Of a stretch of 64,000 bases of DNA, positions 20,818 through 29,384 are shown piece by piece. A program made the position numbers and the translations under genes. Position 1 is the first letter of the stretch. Each line of letters starts with the position of its first letter. Source of the stretch: Enterobacter wuhouensis (lineage in GTDB: Bacteria > Pseudomonadota > Gammaproteobacteria > Enterobacterales > Enterobacteriaceae); assembly GCF_004331265.1 (NCBI RefSeq), contig NZ_SJOO01000002.1, forward strand, positions 310,001-374,000. The letters are read 5' to 3'. The notes below the pieces were generated by a model. It was not told where the DNA came from. It was given only the letters and a program-made list of their open reading frames with translations, and did not search any database.

Positions 20818-22070
20818 TGGGCAAGCTCCTGCGGTATCAACCAGTTCACGGCAGCCCAGGTTCGCGCCATCTCGCGCTCGGCCTGATTGACCGCCAGCGC
20901 CGTGTCCAGCACGCCGCGGCGTGCCTCCAGCAGCGTCGAGAGATCTGACTGTCCGGAGCGATACTGCGCCGTCAGCACATCCAGCCGCTGGCGCTGTAAA
21001 GGCAACACCTCATCCCGCTGGCGCTGCCACAGGGTTTGTGCCGCCTGATACTGCGCCACCAGCGTCTGGACCTGCGCAACGTGCTCGCGCTTGAGGAGCG
21101 TGAGCTGGTCGACCGCCTGCATAGAGCGGGAAACATCGGCGGCATAATCCTTGTCCTGACGTCTGGACTGGAAAAGAGGCAGATCCACGCTGAACATCAC
21201 CCCTGCCATATCGTCATAGCCTTCGGCACGGTGGGCGTAGAACACCTCGACATCCACGTCCGGGATCGCAGCCACTGCGGATTGAGCAGAACGGGCTTTC
21301 GCCGTCTCCGCCTCGCGGCGTGCCGCTTCCACTTCCGGGTGCTGGGCAATGCCTTCCTCCAGCGTTTTCTCCTCTGCCGGGAGCCGTTGATAGCGTGGTA
21401 ACGGGCCGCGCACGTCTGAAATCGCTCGCCCCGTCAGCTGCAGGAGACGGCTTTGCGCCAGCCGTACGTCACGCTGTGCAAGCGTCTCTTTATCGCGCAT
21501 GGCGCTCAGGGTCATCTGCAGCGCCAGCACGCTGTCCGGGTTCGAGCTGCCCGCGCCGACGCTCGCCTTCTGCACCCCGCGTTGACGCTCGGTTTCGCTG
21601 ACCAGATTTTTAGCCGTGCCAAGCGCCTGCTGCGCGAGCGCCAAATCCAGCCATGCCTGAGCGGTATCGCGCTGAAGGGCGGCACGGATGGCCTCCGATT
21701 TCGCCAGCACCCCTCTCGCCTGCGCCTGTAAAGTCTGTGCCTTACGGTCCCGCTTCTCTGAACTGACGTAGCGTTGCATGAAGCCAATCTTCTGCATGGT
21801 CATGCCTTCACGCGTCATGCGCCCGTCGTTATTGCCCTGCACAGGAACGTTTTCTATGCCGAACTTCAGCTTCGGATCGGGTAACTGCGTGGCGGAATCC
21901 GCCATTGCATCCAGCGCCTGCGCTTCGTTGCGGCTGGCAGAAAGCTCCGCCGAATAGCGCTGTGCCTCGGTCAGGGTCTGTTCGAGCGTCCACGGCTCCG
22001 CCTGCACGGCGGAGCTGAGAAGGCCGAACAGCACCCCACCGAGCCACAGGCTCAGTGTGTGTTGTTTCAT
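20814..22070 (-). CDS. TolC-family outer-membrane efflux protein
   Basis: Outer-membrane channel of the tripartite efflux system, 418 aa. It has a cleavable signal peptide (ending AVQA|EPWT) and no lipobox Cys, unlike E. coli CusC, which is a lipoprotein. Two outer-membrane-efflux repeats rich in Gln/Ala/Arg helices are seen. It resembles CzcC/CusC proteins of other proteobacteria more than enterobacterial CusC, so I give no symbol. It lies 11 bases after cusF. Confidence 0.87.
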   Translation of the reverse strand: MKQHTLSLWLGGVLFGLLSSAVQAEPWTLEQTLTEAQRYSAELSASRNEAQALDAMADSATQLPDPKLKFGIENVPVQGNNDGRMTREGMTMQKIGFMQRYVSSEKRDRKAQTLQAQARGVLAKSEAIRAALQRDTAQAWLDLALAQQALGTAKNLVSETERQRGVQKASVGAGSSNPDSVLALQMTLSAMRDKETLAQRDVRLAQSRLLQLTGRAISDVRGPLPRYQRLPAEEKTLEEGIAQHPEVEAARREAETAKARSAQSAVAAIPDVDVEVFYAHRAEGYDDMAGVMFSVDLPLFQSRRQDKDYAADVSRSMQAVDQLTLLKREHVAQVQTLVAQYQAAQTLWQRQRDEVLPLQRQRLDVLTAQYRSGQSDLSTLLEARRGVLDTALAVNQAEREMARTWAAVNWLIPQELAQ

Positions 22071-22081
22071 GGTGTCCTCGC

Positions 22082-22375
22082 TTAGCGCTCTGGCGTCAGC
22101 GAGACGATCCGGAAGCCGTCACCTGCACGCTCAAGCGTGAAGGTCACCTCGTCACCCGGTTTCGCACCGTTCAGCTTTGCATCCGGGGATAAGGTGAACG
22201 GCATGGTCATCGGAGGCCATTTCAGTTCGGGTATGGCGTCGTGCTGGAGCATGACGGAACGATCGGAGACGGACTGAAGCACGCCGTGGCCCTGCCAGCT
22301 CTGGCTGGCCTGAACGGAAAAAGAAGCTACAGAAACGGACGCGCCGAACAGCGCGGAAAGGAATAAAGCACGCAT
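22082..22375 (-). CDS. cusF: Periplasmic Cu(I)/Ag(I) metallochaperone CusF
   Basis: Small periplasmic metal chaperone, 97 aa, that hands Cu(I)/Ag(I) to CusB. A signal peptide ends near VQASQ. His45, Trp53, Met56 and Met58 keep exactly the spacing of the E. coli metal site (H36, W44, M47, M49), which uses a cation-pi contact from Trp. It is placed before the outer-membrane gene, giving the order F-C-B-A rather than the C-F-B-A of E. coli. Confidence 0.92.
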   Translation of the reverse strand: MRALFLSALFGASVSVASFSVQASQSWQGHGVLQSVSDRSVMLQHDAIPELKWPPMTMPFTLSPDAKLNGAKPGDEVTFTLERAGDGFRIVSLTPER

Positions 22376-22430
22376 GATAAAACTCCTGTTAAACGTTAAT
22401 TGAATAAAAACAACGGATTAACAGGGTTAT

Positions 22431-22832
22431 TTACTCTCTGAACCGGCAATAGCGTATCGTTGCCGGCGGCCCTACTGCTGGAGGGGTTACTGACCACGCA
22501 GAATGGCTCGCGGAGGTGCATTCTGGCGGATTCAGGGTGAGGGTCATGGCGGCAGGGATCGCCACCAGCTGCGGTTGGGCAGGATCTTTTTGTGCCTGAT
22601 CCGGCACGCAGTGTTTCTCACAAAGCGGTGAAGCATCAGCAGTGCTGTGAATCCCCGGCGTCGCCATCATATCCATATGCTGGATAGCGGCCACCTCGCC
22701 ACGCACGTCGATGGTGCAGCTGTGAGACGCGACGGCAACCTGACTCTGGATCATCAGCCAGCCAAACGCCATCAAAAACATCAACAGATGCTTTTTGAGA
22801 AAGCGCAGGCGATAGGTCCAGCTGGCGTGCAT
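22431..22832 (-). CDS. Putative secreted Cys/His/Met-rich protein, first gene of the cus operon
   Basis: It is 133 aa, with a hydrophobic segment at residues 16-35 that could be a signal peptide or anchor (AVASHSC). Then come a cluster HMDMM (52-56), the motif CEKHC (71-75) and further Cys at 39, 105 and 129. The composition suggests soft-metal binding in the periplasm. It lies 55 bp before cusF and just after a candidate promoter. I do not recognise a named family; a DUF2946-type protein is one possibility. Confidence 0.65.
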   Translation of the reverse strand: MHASWTYRLRFLKKHLLMFLMAFGWLMIQSQVAVASHSCTIDVRGEVAAIQHMDMMATPGIHSTADASPLCEKHCVPDQAQKDPAQPQLVAIPAAMTLTLNPPECTSASHSAWSVTPPAVGPPATIRYCRFRE

Positions 22833-22864
22833 AGTGGGATCGTCAGGTTGAAAAAAGTGGCGAG

Positions 22865-22902
22865 AGTATAGGCAGGCAAAAGAATGAATGAAAAGCGCTT
22901 TT
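22865..22902 (-). promoter_or_regulatory. Candidate cus operon promoter with AAAAGCGCTTTT palindrome
   Basis: On the minus strand a TATACT -10 box is at 22870-22865, placing the start about 26 bases before the 133-aa gene. The -35 region is poor, and a perfect 12-bp palindrome AAAAGCGCTTTT (22891-22902) abuts it. This is the layout expected for a promoter needing an activator or blocked by a repressor. Confidence 0.45.
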
Positions 22903-23073
22903 AACGAGTTTTACGTTACATCTCCTTCCCGGGGGAAATTACCTCCAATGCATTAACAGTTGACTATCAATTTAATGACATATAATGGTGTCTTAGCGGG
23001 TCAATATCGATATGGCATAAATGTTAGTGCGGTGGCAAAAATATCGTCGATATCTCCTTTAGTAGTATCTTTA

Positions 23074-23087
23074 TTGATTTTAATCAG
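23074..23087 (+). promoter_or_regulatory. FNR-like site upstream of dcuC
   Basis: TTGATTTTAATCAG matches TTGAT-N4-ATCAA at nine of ten positions. If centred at -41.5 the transcript would start near 23122, about 57 bases before dcuC. E. coli dcuC is activated by FNR without oxygen, so the site fits. Confidence 0.7.
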
Positions 23088-23178
23088 CAAGGACTGGCCA
23101 TTAATTCGGCACATTCTCACCCTTCTTTTATTTTATTGATTTTTTGTGCTCTCGGGCAGCAAGGATACAGGGGAAACC

Positions 23179-24546
23179 ATGCTTACGTTTATCGAACTCC
23201 TTATCGGAGTCGTCGTCATCGTCGGTGTAGCACGCTACATCATTAAAGGATACTCGGCCACCGGAGTGTTATTTGTCGGCGGCTTAACGCTGCTGATCAT
23301 TAGTGCCCTAATGGGACATCCGGTTTTACCTGCCAGCGAAACCAGCACGGGCTATACCGCGACGGACATTGTTGAGTACATTAAAATTCTGCTCATGAGC
23401 CGCGGTGGCGATCTGGGCATGATGATTATGATGCTGTGTGGTTTTGCGGCCTATATGACCCATATCGGCGCGAACGATATGGTCGTGAAGCTGGCGTCCA
23501 AACCGCTGCAGTATATTAACTCCCCTTATCTGCTGATGGTTGCGGCCTATTTCCTCGCCTGCCTGATGTCTCTGGCCGTTTCATCGGCCACCGGTCTGGG
23601 CGTGCTGTTAATGGCGACCTTATTCCCGGTGATGGTTAACGTCGGCATCAGCCGCGGCGCGGCGGCGGCAATCTGTGCGTCCCCGGCGGCCATTATTCTT
23701 TCCCCGACGTCCGGTGACGTCGTGCTGGCTGCAAAGGCCGCTGAAATGTCGCTCATTGACTTCGCCTTTAAAACCACGCTGCCTATTTCCATTGTGGCTA
23801 TCGTGGGAATGGGGATTACCCACTTCTTCTGGCAGCGCTACCTGGATAAAAAAGAGAACATCAGCCATGAGATGATGGACGTGAGCGAAATCACCACTAC
23901 CGCGCCGGCGTTCTACTCAATTCTGCCCTTCACCCCTATTATCGGCGTGCTGATTTTCGACGGCAAATGGGGCCCGCAGCTGCACATCATCACCATTCTG
24001 GTTATCTGCATGCTGCTGGCCGCGGTGCTGGAGTTTATACGCGGTTTCAACACGCAAAAAGTGTTCTCTGGCCTGGAAGTCGCCTATCGCGGGATGGCCG
24101 ATGCCTTCGCGGGCGTGGTCATGCTGCTGGTTGCCGCGGGCGTATTTGCGCAGGGCCTGAGCACCATTGGCTTTATCCAGAGCCTGATCTCCATCGCCAC
24201 CTCGTTTGGTTCAGCCAGTATTATTCTGATGCTGGTCCTGGTGGTGCTGACCATGCTGGCGGCGATGACGACCGGTTCCGGTAACGCGCCGTTCTATGCG
24301 TTCGTGGAGATGATCCCGAAACTGGCGCACTCCTCCGGCATTAACCCGGCCTACCTCTCCATCCCGATGCTGCAGGCGTCCAACCTTGGCCGCACCATTT
24401 CTCCGGTATCAGGCGTGGTGGTTGCGGTTGCGGGGATGGCAAAAATCTCGCCGTTTGAAGTGGTTAAACGCACCTCGGTGCCTGTACTCGTCGGCCTGAT
24501 CATCGTCATCATCGCCACGGAAGTGCTGGTTCCCGGCGCGGCCTAA
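23179..24546 (+). CDS. dcuC: Anaerobic C4-dicarboxylate transporter DcuC
   Basis: Inner-membrane carrier that exports succinate during fermentation and exchanges C4-dicarboxylates. It is 455 aa with about 12 hydrophobic segments, nearly identical to E. coli DcuC up to a shorter C-terminus. I start at ATG 23179 (MLTFIELLIG), which has AGGGGAA upstream, not at 23146. It is preceded by an FNR-like site and followed by a terminator. Confidence 0.96.
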   Translation: MLTFIELLIGVVVIVGVARYIIKGYSATGVLFVGGLTLLIISALMGHPVLPASETSTGYTATDIVEYIKILLMSRGGDLGMMIMMLCGFAAYMTHIGANDMVVKLASKPLQYINSPYLLMVAAYFLACLMSLAVSSATGLGVLLMATLFPVMVNVGISRGAAAAICASPAAIILSPTSGDVVLAAKAAEMSLIDFAFKTTLPISIVAIVGMGITHFFWQRYLDKKENISHEMMDVSEITTTAPAFYSILPFTPIIGVLIFDGKWGPQLHIITILVICMLLAAVLEFIRGFNTQKVFSGLEVAYRGMADAFAGVVMLLVAAGVFAQGLSTIGFIQSLISIATSFGSASIILMLVLVVLTMLAAMTTGSGNAPFYAFVEMIPKLAHSSGINPAYLSIPMLQASNLGRTISPVSGVVVAVAGMAKISPFEVVKRTSVPVLVGLIIVIIATEVLVPGAA

Positions 24547-24565
24547 GCGAAATTCCTGCTGTTCC

Positions 24566-24588
24566 AAAAGCGCCTGCGGGCGCTTTTT
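24566..24588 (+). terminator. Rho-independent terminator of dcuC
   Basis: AAAAGCGCC and GGCGCTTTTT around a 4-base loop, 19 bp after the dcuC stop. Confidence 0.9.
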
Positions 24589-24640
24589 GTGCTTTAATAA
24601 CTTCCAGAAATAAATCGCACCCCACCGATCAGGAAATCAA

Positions 24641-25450
24641 ATGTTCAGGAAGGATATCGTTATCCCGTCTGGCGCAATGGCGCTTGCACTCTGTGTATTA
24701 TCCGCACAGGCAGACCCACTCAAGGCAACGCAATATGGCGATTTCGATCGCTACGTTCTGGCTCTTTCCTGGCAGACCGGTTTTTGCCAGAGCATGGTCG
24801 AACGCAATCGCAATGAACCTGACGAATGTCGTCTGCAAAAAGAGAGCAACACCAAAACTGATTTTTTGACCGTCCACGGACTGTGGCCGGGCCTGCCGAA
24901 ATCCATCGCGGCGCGCGGCGTGGATGAACGCCGCTGGATGCGCTTTGGCTGCGCGACGCGCCCTGTCCCGAATATGCCGGAGGCGAAGGCCAGCCGTAAA
25001 TGTTCTGCTGCCGAAACGGGGCTATCGCTGTCAGGAGCCGCAAAGCTCAACGGCGTCATGCCCGGGGCGGGCGGAAACTCGTGCCTCGAACGCTACGAAT
25101 ATGCCAAACACGGCGTCTGCTTCGGTTTTGATCCTGACGCCTACTTCGGCACCATGGTGCGTATGAACCAGGAAGTGAAAGCCAGCGCCGTGGGCCAGTT
25201 CCTTGCGGCAAACTACGGTAAAACCGTCAGCCGCAACGATTTTGACAACGCGGTGGCTAAGGCCTGGGGTAAAGATAACGTCAGAGCCGTTAAGCTCAGC
25301 TGCAGCGGTAATCCTGCTTATCTGACCGAAATGCAGATCTCCCTCAAAGCCGACACCATCAATAATCCGCTCTCTGCCGCATCCTTTGCGCCACAGCCTC
25401 ATCCGGGCAACTGCGGCAAACGATTTACCGTCGATAAGGTCGGCTATTAA
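24641..25450 (+). CDS. rna: Periplasmic ribonuclease I (RNase T2 family)
   Basis: Non-specific endoribonuclease of the periplasm, 269 aa, with a signal peptide ending about residue 24 (AQA|DPLK). The two RNase T2 active-site boxes are seen: LTVHGLWPGLP and EYAKHGVCFG. Cysteines are consistent with periplasmic disulfides. In E. coli the citrate fermentation genes separate dcuC and rna; here only 94 bp does. Confidence 0.95.
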   Translation: MFRKDIVIPSGAMALALCVLSAQADPLKATQYGDFDRYVLALSWQTGFCQSMVERNRNEPDECRLQKESNTKTDFLTVHGLWPGLPKSIAARGVDERRWMRFGCATRPVPNMPEAKASRKCSAAETGLSLSGAAKLNGVMPGAGGNSCLERYEYAKHGVCFGFDPDAYFGTMVRMNQEVKASAVGQFLAANYGKTVSRNDFDNAVAKAWGKDNVRAVKLSCSGNPAYLTEMQISLKADTINNPLSAASFAPQPHPGNCGKRFTVDKVGY

Positions 25451-25455
25451 CCCCC

Positions 25456-25476
25456 GCCGGGCACCCTTTGCCCGGC
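25456..25476 (+). terminator. GC-rich hairpin after rna
   Basis: GCCGGGCA-ccctt-TGCCCGGC begins 5 bp after the rna stop. Only TT follows, so it is a weak terminator candidate. Confidence 0.5.
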
Positions 25477-25621
25477 TTGTCATTCATTTCCGTTATATGA
25501 CGATTCGCGTCACACTTCCGCACACCTGTATCATTTATCCAGCCATTGCATTATTTATCCGGTAAACACAATCGAAAACTCACCGCCATAATCGTTCCGT
25601 CACCTACAGGAGGAATTTCAC

Positions 25622-25945
25622 ATGGCTAAAAAATTGATTGCACTGTGCGCGTGCCCGATGGGCCTGGCGCATACCTTTATGGCCGCTCAGGCGCTGGAAG
25701 ACGCTGCGGTTGAAGCAGGTTACGAGGTCAAAATTGAAACCCAGGGCGCGGACGGTATTCAGAATCGCCTGACGGCGCAGGATATTGCCGACGCCGACAT
25801 CATTATCCACGCCATCGCCATTACGCCGGAAGATAACGAGCGCTTTGAAACGCGCGACGTCTACGAGATCACGCTTCAGGACGCCATTAAAAATGCGGCG
25901 GGCACCCTGAAAGAGATCGAAGAGATGATTGCAGCAGAACAATAA
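25622..25945 (+). CDS. fryB: Fructose-type PTS enzyme IIB component (FryB-like)
   Basis: Cytosolic phosphocarrier of a fructose-family PTS, 107 aa. Cys11 in CACPMGLAHTFMA is the expected phosphorylation site. A GGAGG site precedes the ATG. It is the first gene of an apparent five-gene operon with fryC, ypdF, ypdE and fryA; the same genes form the fry/ypd cluster of E. coli at another chromosomal site. The sugar is unknown. Confidence 0.88.
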   Translation: MAKKLIALCACPMGLAHTFMAAQALEDAAVEAGYEVKIETQGADGIQNRLTAQDIADADIIIHAIAITPEDNERFETRDVYEITLQDAIKNAAGTLKEIEEMIAAEQ

Positions 25946-25972
25946 TAATCCTCAACCTCAGGGGTTTTCGTC

Positions 25973-27223
25973 ATGGCAATTAAAAAACGCAGTGCGGTTC
26001 GCCCGGAAAGTCACGAGGGCTACACGCTCGCAATCAAACCCGCGCCGGTCGCCGCGGGCGGTACCTTCTGGAAAGAGCTTCCCCAGCACATTATGTCGGG
26101 CATCTCCCGCATGGTGCCGACGCTCATTATGGGCGGGGTGATCCTCGCTATTTCACAGCTTATCGCTTACGTCTGGCTGGAAATCCCGCCGGATACCGGC
26201 ATTATGGATGCGCTGAACTCGGGCAAATTTACCGGATTTAACCTCTCCGTTCTGAAGTTCGGCTATCTGACGGAGTCCTTCGGCGGGCTGCTGTTTAGCT
26301 TTGCGATCCCGATGTTCTCGGCGTTTGTCGCCAACTCCATCGGCGGCAAGCTGGCCTTCCCGGCCGGATTTATTGGCGGCCTGGTCGCTACGCAGCCCAC
26401 GCTGGTGCTGAACTTCGATCCTGAAAAACTGACCTGGCTTGCCACCAAACCGGTGCCTTCCACCTTTATAGGTGCGCTGATTATCGCCATTGCCGCTGGC
26501 TATCTGGTGAAATGGCTGAATGCCAAAATCAGCGTGCCGCAGTATCTGCTGGCCTTCAAAAGCACGTTTCTGATCCCGATTATCTCGGCCCTGTTCGTGA
26601 TGCTGGCAATGTACTACGTCATCACCCCGATTGGCGGCTGGTTAAACGCCGGCATGCGCGCCCTGCTGCTTGCCGCAGGCCAGGCAGGCTCGATGATGTA
26701 CGCTATCGGCATGGCCGCCGCGACGGCCATTGACCTCGGAGGCCCCATCAATAAGGCGGCGGGCTTTGTTGGGCTGGGATTAACCACCGACCACGTGCTG
26801 CCGATTACGTCACGCGCCGTCGCCATTGTCATCCCACCGATTGGTCTGGGGCTGGCAACGCTTATCGATCGCCGCCTGACCGGTAAACGCCTGTTTAGCC
26901 CGCAGCTTTATCCGCAGGGAAAAACCGCGATGTTCCTCGCCTTTATGGGCATCAGCGAAGGGGCGATCCCGTTCCTGCTGGAAAATCCGCTCGCAACGCT
27001 GCCTGCCTACATGATCGGCGCCATCGCCGGGGCGATGACCGCGACCGCGCTGGGCGCCGTGCAGTGGTTCCCTGAATCGGCCATCTGGGCGTGGCCGCTG
27101 GTGACCAATCTGGGTGCCTATATGCTGAGCATCCTGGTCGGCGCGGTGATTACGGCGCTGCTGGTGGTGACTATTCGGAACGCCTTGCACAAGCGCGGAA
27201 AACTCGCCATCGATACGCTGTAA
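25973..27223 (+). CDS. fryC: Fructose-type PTS enzyme IIC component (FryC-like)
   Basis: Membrane channel component of the fructose-family PTS, 416 aa with about nine hydrophobic segments after a polar N-terminal tail of 40 residues. Motifs typical of the family are [13 protein letters not shown] and the GISEGAIPF loop that contacts substrate. It is 27 bp after fryB and 13 bp before ypdF. The transported sugar cannot be told from sequence. Confidence 0.88.
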   Translation: MAIKKRSAVRPESHEGYTLAIKPAPVAAGGTFWKELPQHIMSGISRMVPTLIMGGVILAISQLIAYVWLEIPPDTGIMDALNSGKFTGFNLSVLKFGYLTESFGGLLFSFAIPMFSAFVANSIGGKLAFPAGFIGGLVATQPTLVLNFDPEKLTWLATKPVPSTFIGALIIAIAAGYLVKWLNAKISVPQYLLAFKSTFLIPIISALFVMLAMYYVITPIGGWLNAGMRALLLAAGQAGSMMYAIGMAAATAIDLGGPINKAAGFVGLGLTTDHVLPITSRAVAIVIPPIGLGLATLIDRRLTGKRLFSPQLYPQGKTAMFLAFMGISEGAIPFLLENPLATLPAYMIGAIAGAMTATALGAVQWFPESAIWAWPLVTNLGAYMLSILVGAVITALLVVTIRNALHKRGKLAIDTL

Positions 27224-27236
27224 CGGAGTAAAAAAG

Positions 27237-28322
27237 ATGGATTTACTGACAACGCTTCGCGGCTGGCTCACGGCAGAAAAACTGGACGGCGTCCTGATCG
27301 CATCGCGTCAGAACAAACAGCCGCATCTGGGCATTTCAACCGGGTCGGGCTACGTGCTGGTCACGAAAACCCGCGCGCATATCCTCGTCGATTTTCGCTA
27401 CTACAACGATATCGCGTCGCGCGCGGCGGGCTACCAGATGCATCTGCTCGATGCCGCAAACCCGTTTGCCGCGGTGGTGAACCGGATTGTTGCCGACGAG
27501 GGCCTCACCGCGCTGGGTTTTGAAGGCGAACACGTCAGCTGGCAAACGGGCTGCCGGTGGCGCGACGCGCTGCATGCGACGCTTTGCGGTATCTCCCTCG
27601 ACGCACTGCGGCAGATAAAAACGGCGGACGAAATTGCCCGCATTCGCGCGGCCTGCCGCATTGCCGACGGCGCGGCGCAGCATATCCGGCGCTTTATTCT
27701 GCCGGGCATGCGCGAGCGCGACGTCGCCGCCGAGCTGGAGTGGTTTATGAAGCTGCAGGGGGCGGACAAGCCCTCTTTCGACACCATCGTAGCCAGCGGG
27801 CCGCGCGGCGCACTGCCGCACGGTAAAGCCTCTGACAAAGTGATTGAGGCAGGCGAGCTGGTCACCCTCGATTTTGGCGCCCAATACCAGGGATACTGCT
27901 CGGACATGACGAGGACCTTCCTTGTCGCCGGGCAACAGCAGGCGCCTGAGGACCACCCGCTCTATGCGATCTACCAGATCGTGCTGGAGGCGCAGCTCGC
28001 TGCGATCCGGGCGACTCGCCCGGGCGTTCCGTGCCGTCAGGTGGATAGCGCCGCGCGCGAAATTATTGAACGCGCAGGCTACGGCCCGCAGTTTGGCCAC
28101 AACACCGGCCACGCCATCGGCATTGACGTGCATGAAAATCCGCGCTTCTCGCCCACCGATACTACGCTGCTGCAGCCCGGTATGCTCTTGACCGTCGAAC
28201 CGGGCATCTACCTTGACGGCGTGGGCGGCGTGAGGATTGAGGACGTCATTCTGGTGACGGAAACGGGCGCCGAGGTGCTTTACGACACCGATAAAACGCT
28301 GCTGCTGACGGGGGAACGCTGA
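27237..28322 (+). CDS. ypdF: Xaa-Pro-type aminopeptidase YpdF
   Basis: M24 metallopeptidase, 361 aa like E. coli YpdF, which cleaves N-terminal residues before Pro, Ala and Ser and has methionine aminopeptidase activity. The dinuclear metal ligands are visible in [35 protein letters not shown] and RIED. Its stop overlaps the ypdE start (TGATG). The link between peptidases and a PTS in one operon is unexplained in E. coli too. Confidence 0.93.
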   Translation: MDLLTTLRGWLTAEKLDGVLIASRQNKQPHLGISTGSGYVLVTKTRAHILVDFRYYNDIASRAAGYQMHLLDAANPFAAVVNRIVADEGLTALGFEGEHVSWQTGCRWRDALHATLCGISLDALRQIKTADEIARIRAACRIADGAAQHIRRFILPGMRERDVAAELEWFMKLQGADKPSFDTIVASGPRGALPHGKASDKVIEAGELVTLDFGAQYQGYCSDMTRTFLVAGQQQAPEDHPLYAIYQIVLEAQLAAIRATRPGVPCRQVDSAAREIIERAGYGPQFGHNTGHAIGIDVHENPRFSPTDTTLLQPGMLLTVEPGIYLDGVGGVRIEDVILVTETGAEVLYDTDKTLLLTGER

Positions 28323-29362
28323 TGGACCATGAATTACTGCGCGCGCTGAGCGAAGCCGATGCCATTGCGGCGTCAGAGCAGGAGGTGCGCGATATCCTGA
28401 TCGCGGAGGCACAGAAGTACCATAAAGAGGTGCAGTTTGACGGCCTTGGCTCAGTGCTCATCCGCGTGAACCAGAGCAGCGGGCCGAAGGTGATGGTTTG
28501 CGCCCACATGGATGAAGTCGGTTTTATGGTGCGCAGCGTGTCCCGGGAAGGCGCGATTGACGTTTTACCCATCGGCAACGTACGCATGATGGCCCGCACG
28601 CTACAGCCCGTGCGCATCACCACGCGCGCCGGCGCTAAAATCCACGGCCTGCTGGATGGGGATGTTAAAGGCGATACCGTAGACAATCTGCGCGTCGACA
28701 CGGGAGCGACCTCAGCGGAAGAGGTCTTTGCCAGCGGCATTGACGCAGGCGATCGCGTGACCTTCGATACGCCTTTTCACGCCCTTCCCCACGGCCGGGT
28801 GATGGGCAAAGCCTTCGACGACCGCCTGGGCTGTTACCTGCTGATTAGCCTGCTGCGCGAGATGCATCAGGCTCCGCTTGAGTGTGAACTGTGGCTGGTT
28901 GCCAGCTCCAGTGAAGAAGTGGGATTGCGCGGCGGACAGACCGCCACGCGAGCGATTAACCCCGATATTGCGCTGGTGCTGGATACCGCCTGCTGGTCAA
29001 AAAACTTTGATTACGGCAGCGCGAATCACCGGCAAATCGGCGCGGGGCCAATGCTGGTGCTGTATGACAAAACCCTTATCGCCCCGCCGAAACTCACCGC
29101 CTTCATCGAAAAAGTGGCGCGCCCGTTAGGCATCCCGCTGCAAAAAGATATGTTCAGCAACGGCGGTACGGACGGTGGCGCGGTGCATCTTTCCGGCACG
29201 GGCATCCCCACCGTGGTGCTCGGCCCCCCAACCCGGCACGGGCATTGCGCCGCGTCGATTGCCGATGAAAAAGACATTGAATACACCCATCAACTGCTTG
29301 TCGCGCTGGCGGCATGCATGAACCGTGAGACCGTGGCTCACCTGACGGACTTCAGGTGCTGA
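28322..29362 (+). CDS. ypdE: M42-family aminopeptidase YpdE
   Basis: Cocatalytic zinc aminopeptidase of family M42 (FrvX/PepA-like), 346 aa. Metal and catalytic residues lie in [36 protein letters not shown] and TRHGHC. E. coli YpdE removes several N-terminal residues except before Pro, complementing YpdF. It sits between ypdF (one-base overlap) and fryA (22 bp). Confidence 0.93.
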   Translation: MDHELLRALSEADAIAASEQEVRDILIAEAQKYHKEVQFDGLGSVLIRVNQSSGPKVMVCAHMDEVGFMVRSVSREGAIDVLPIGNVRMMARTLQPVRITTRAGAKIHGLLDGDVKGDTVDNLRVDTGATSAEEVFASGIDAGDRVTFDTPFHALPHGRVMGKAFDDRLGCYLLISLLREMHQAPLECELWLVASSSEEVGLRGGQTATRAINPDIALVLDTACWSKNFDYGSANHRQIGAGPMLVLYDKTLIAPPKLTAFIEKVARPLGIPLQKDMFSNGGTDGGAVHLSGTGIPTVVLGPPTRHGHCAASIADEKDIEYTHQLLVALAACMNRETVAHLTDFRC

Positions 29363-29384
29363 TCTCACGCGGTAAGGAGAAAAT

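Larger units (their letters stand above)
22833..23178. other. Divergent control region between the cus operon and dcuC
   Basis: This 346-bp AT-rich gap serves both directions. It holds the candidate cus promoter with a palindrome (22865-22902) and an FNR-like site for dcuC (23074-23087). No gene is visible and I do not see a CusR box or a CueR-type spaced promoter. No cusRS genes lie nearby. Confidence 0.6.

Noticed and set aside
27336-28412. A 358-codon minus-strand frame across ypdF
   Set aside because: It overlaps the well supported metallopeptidase gene and shows no recognisable domain.
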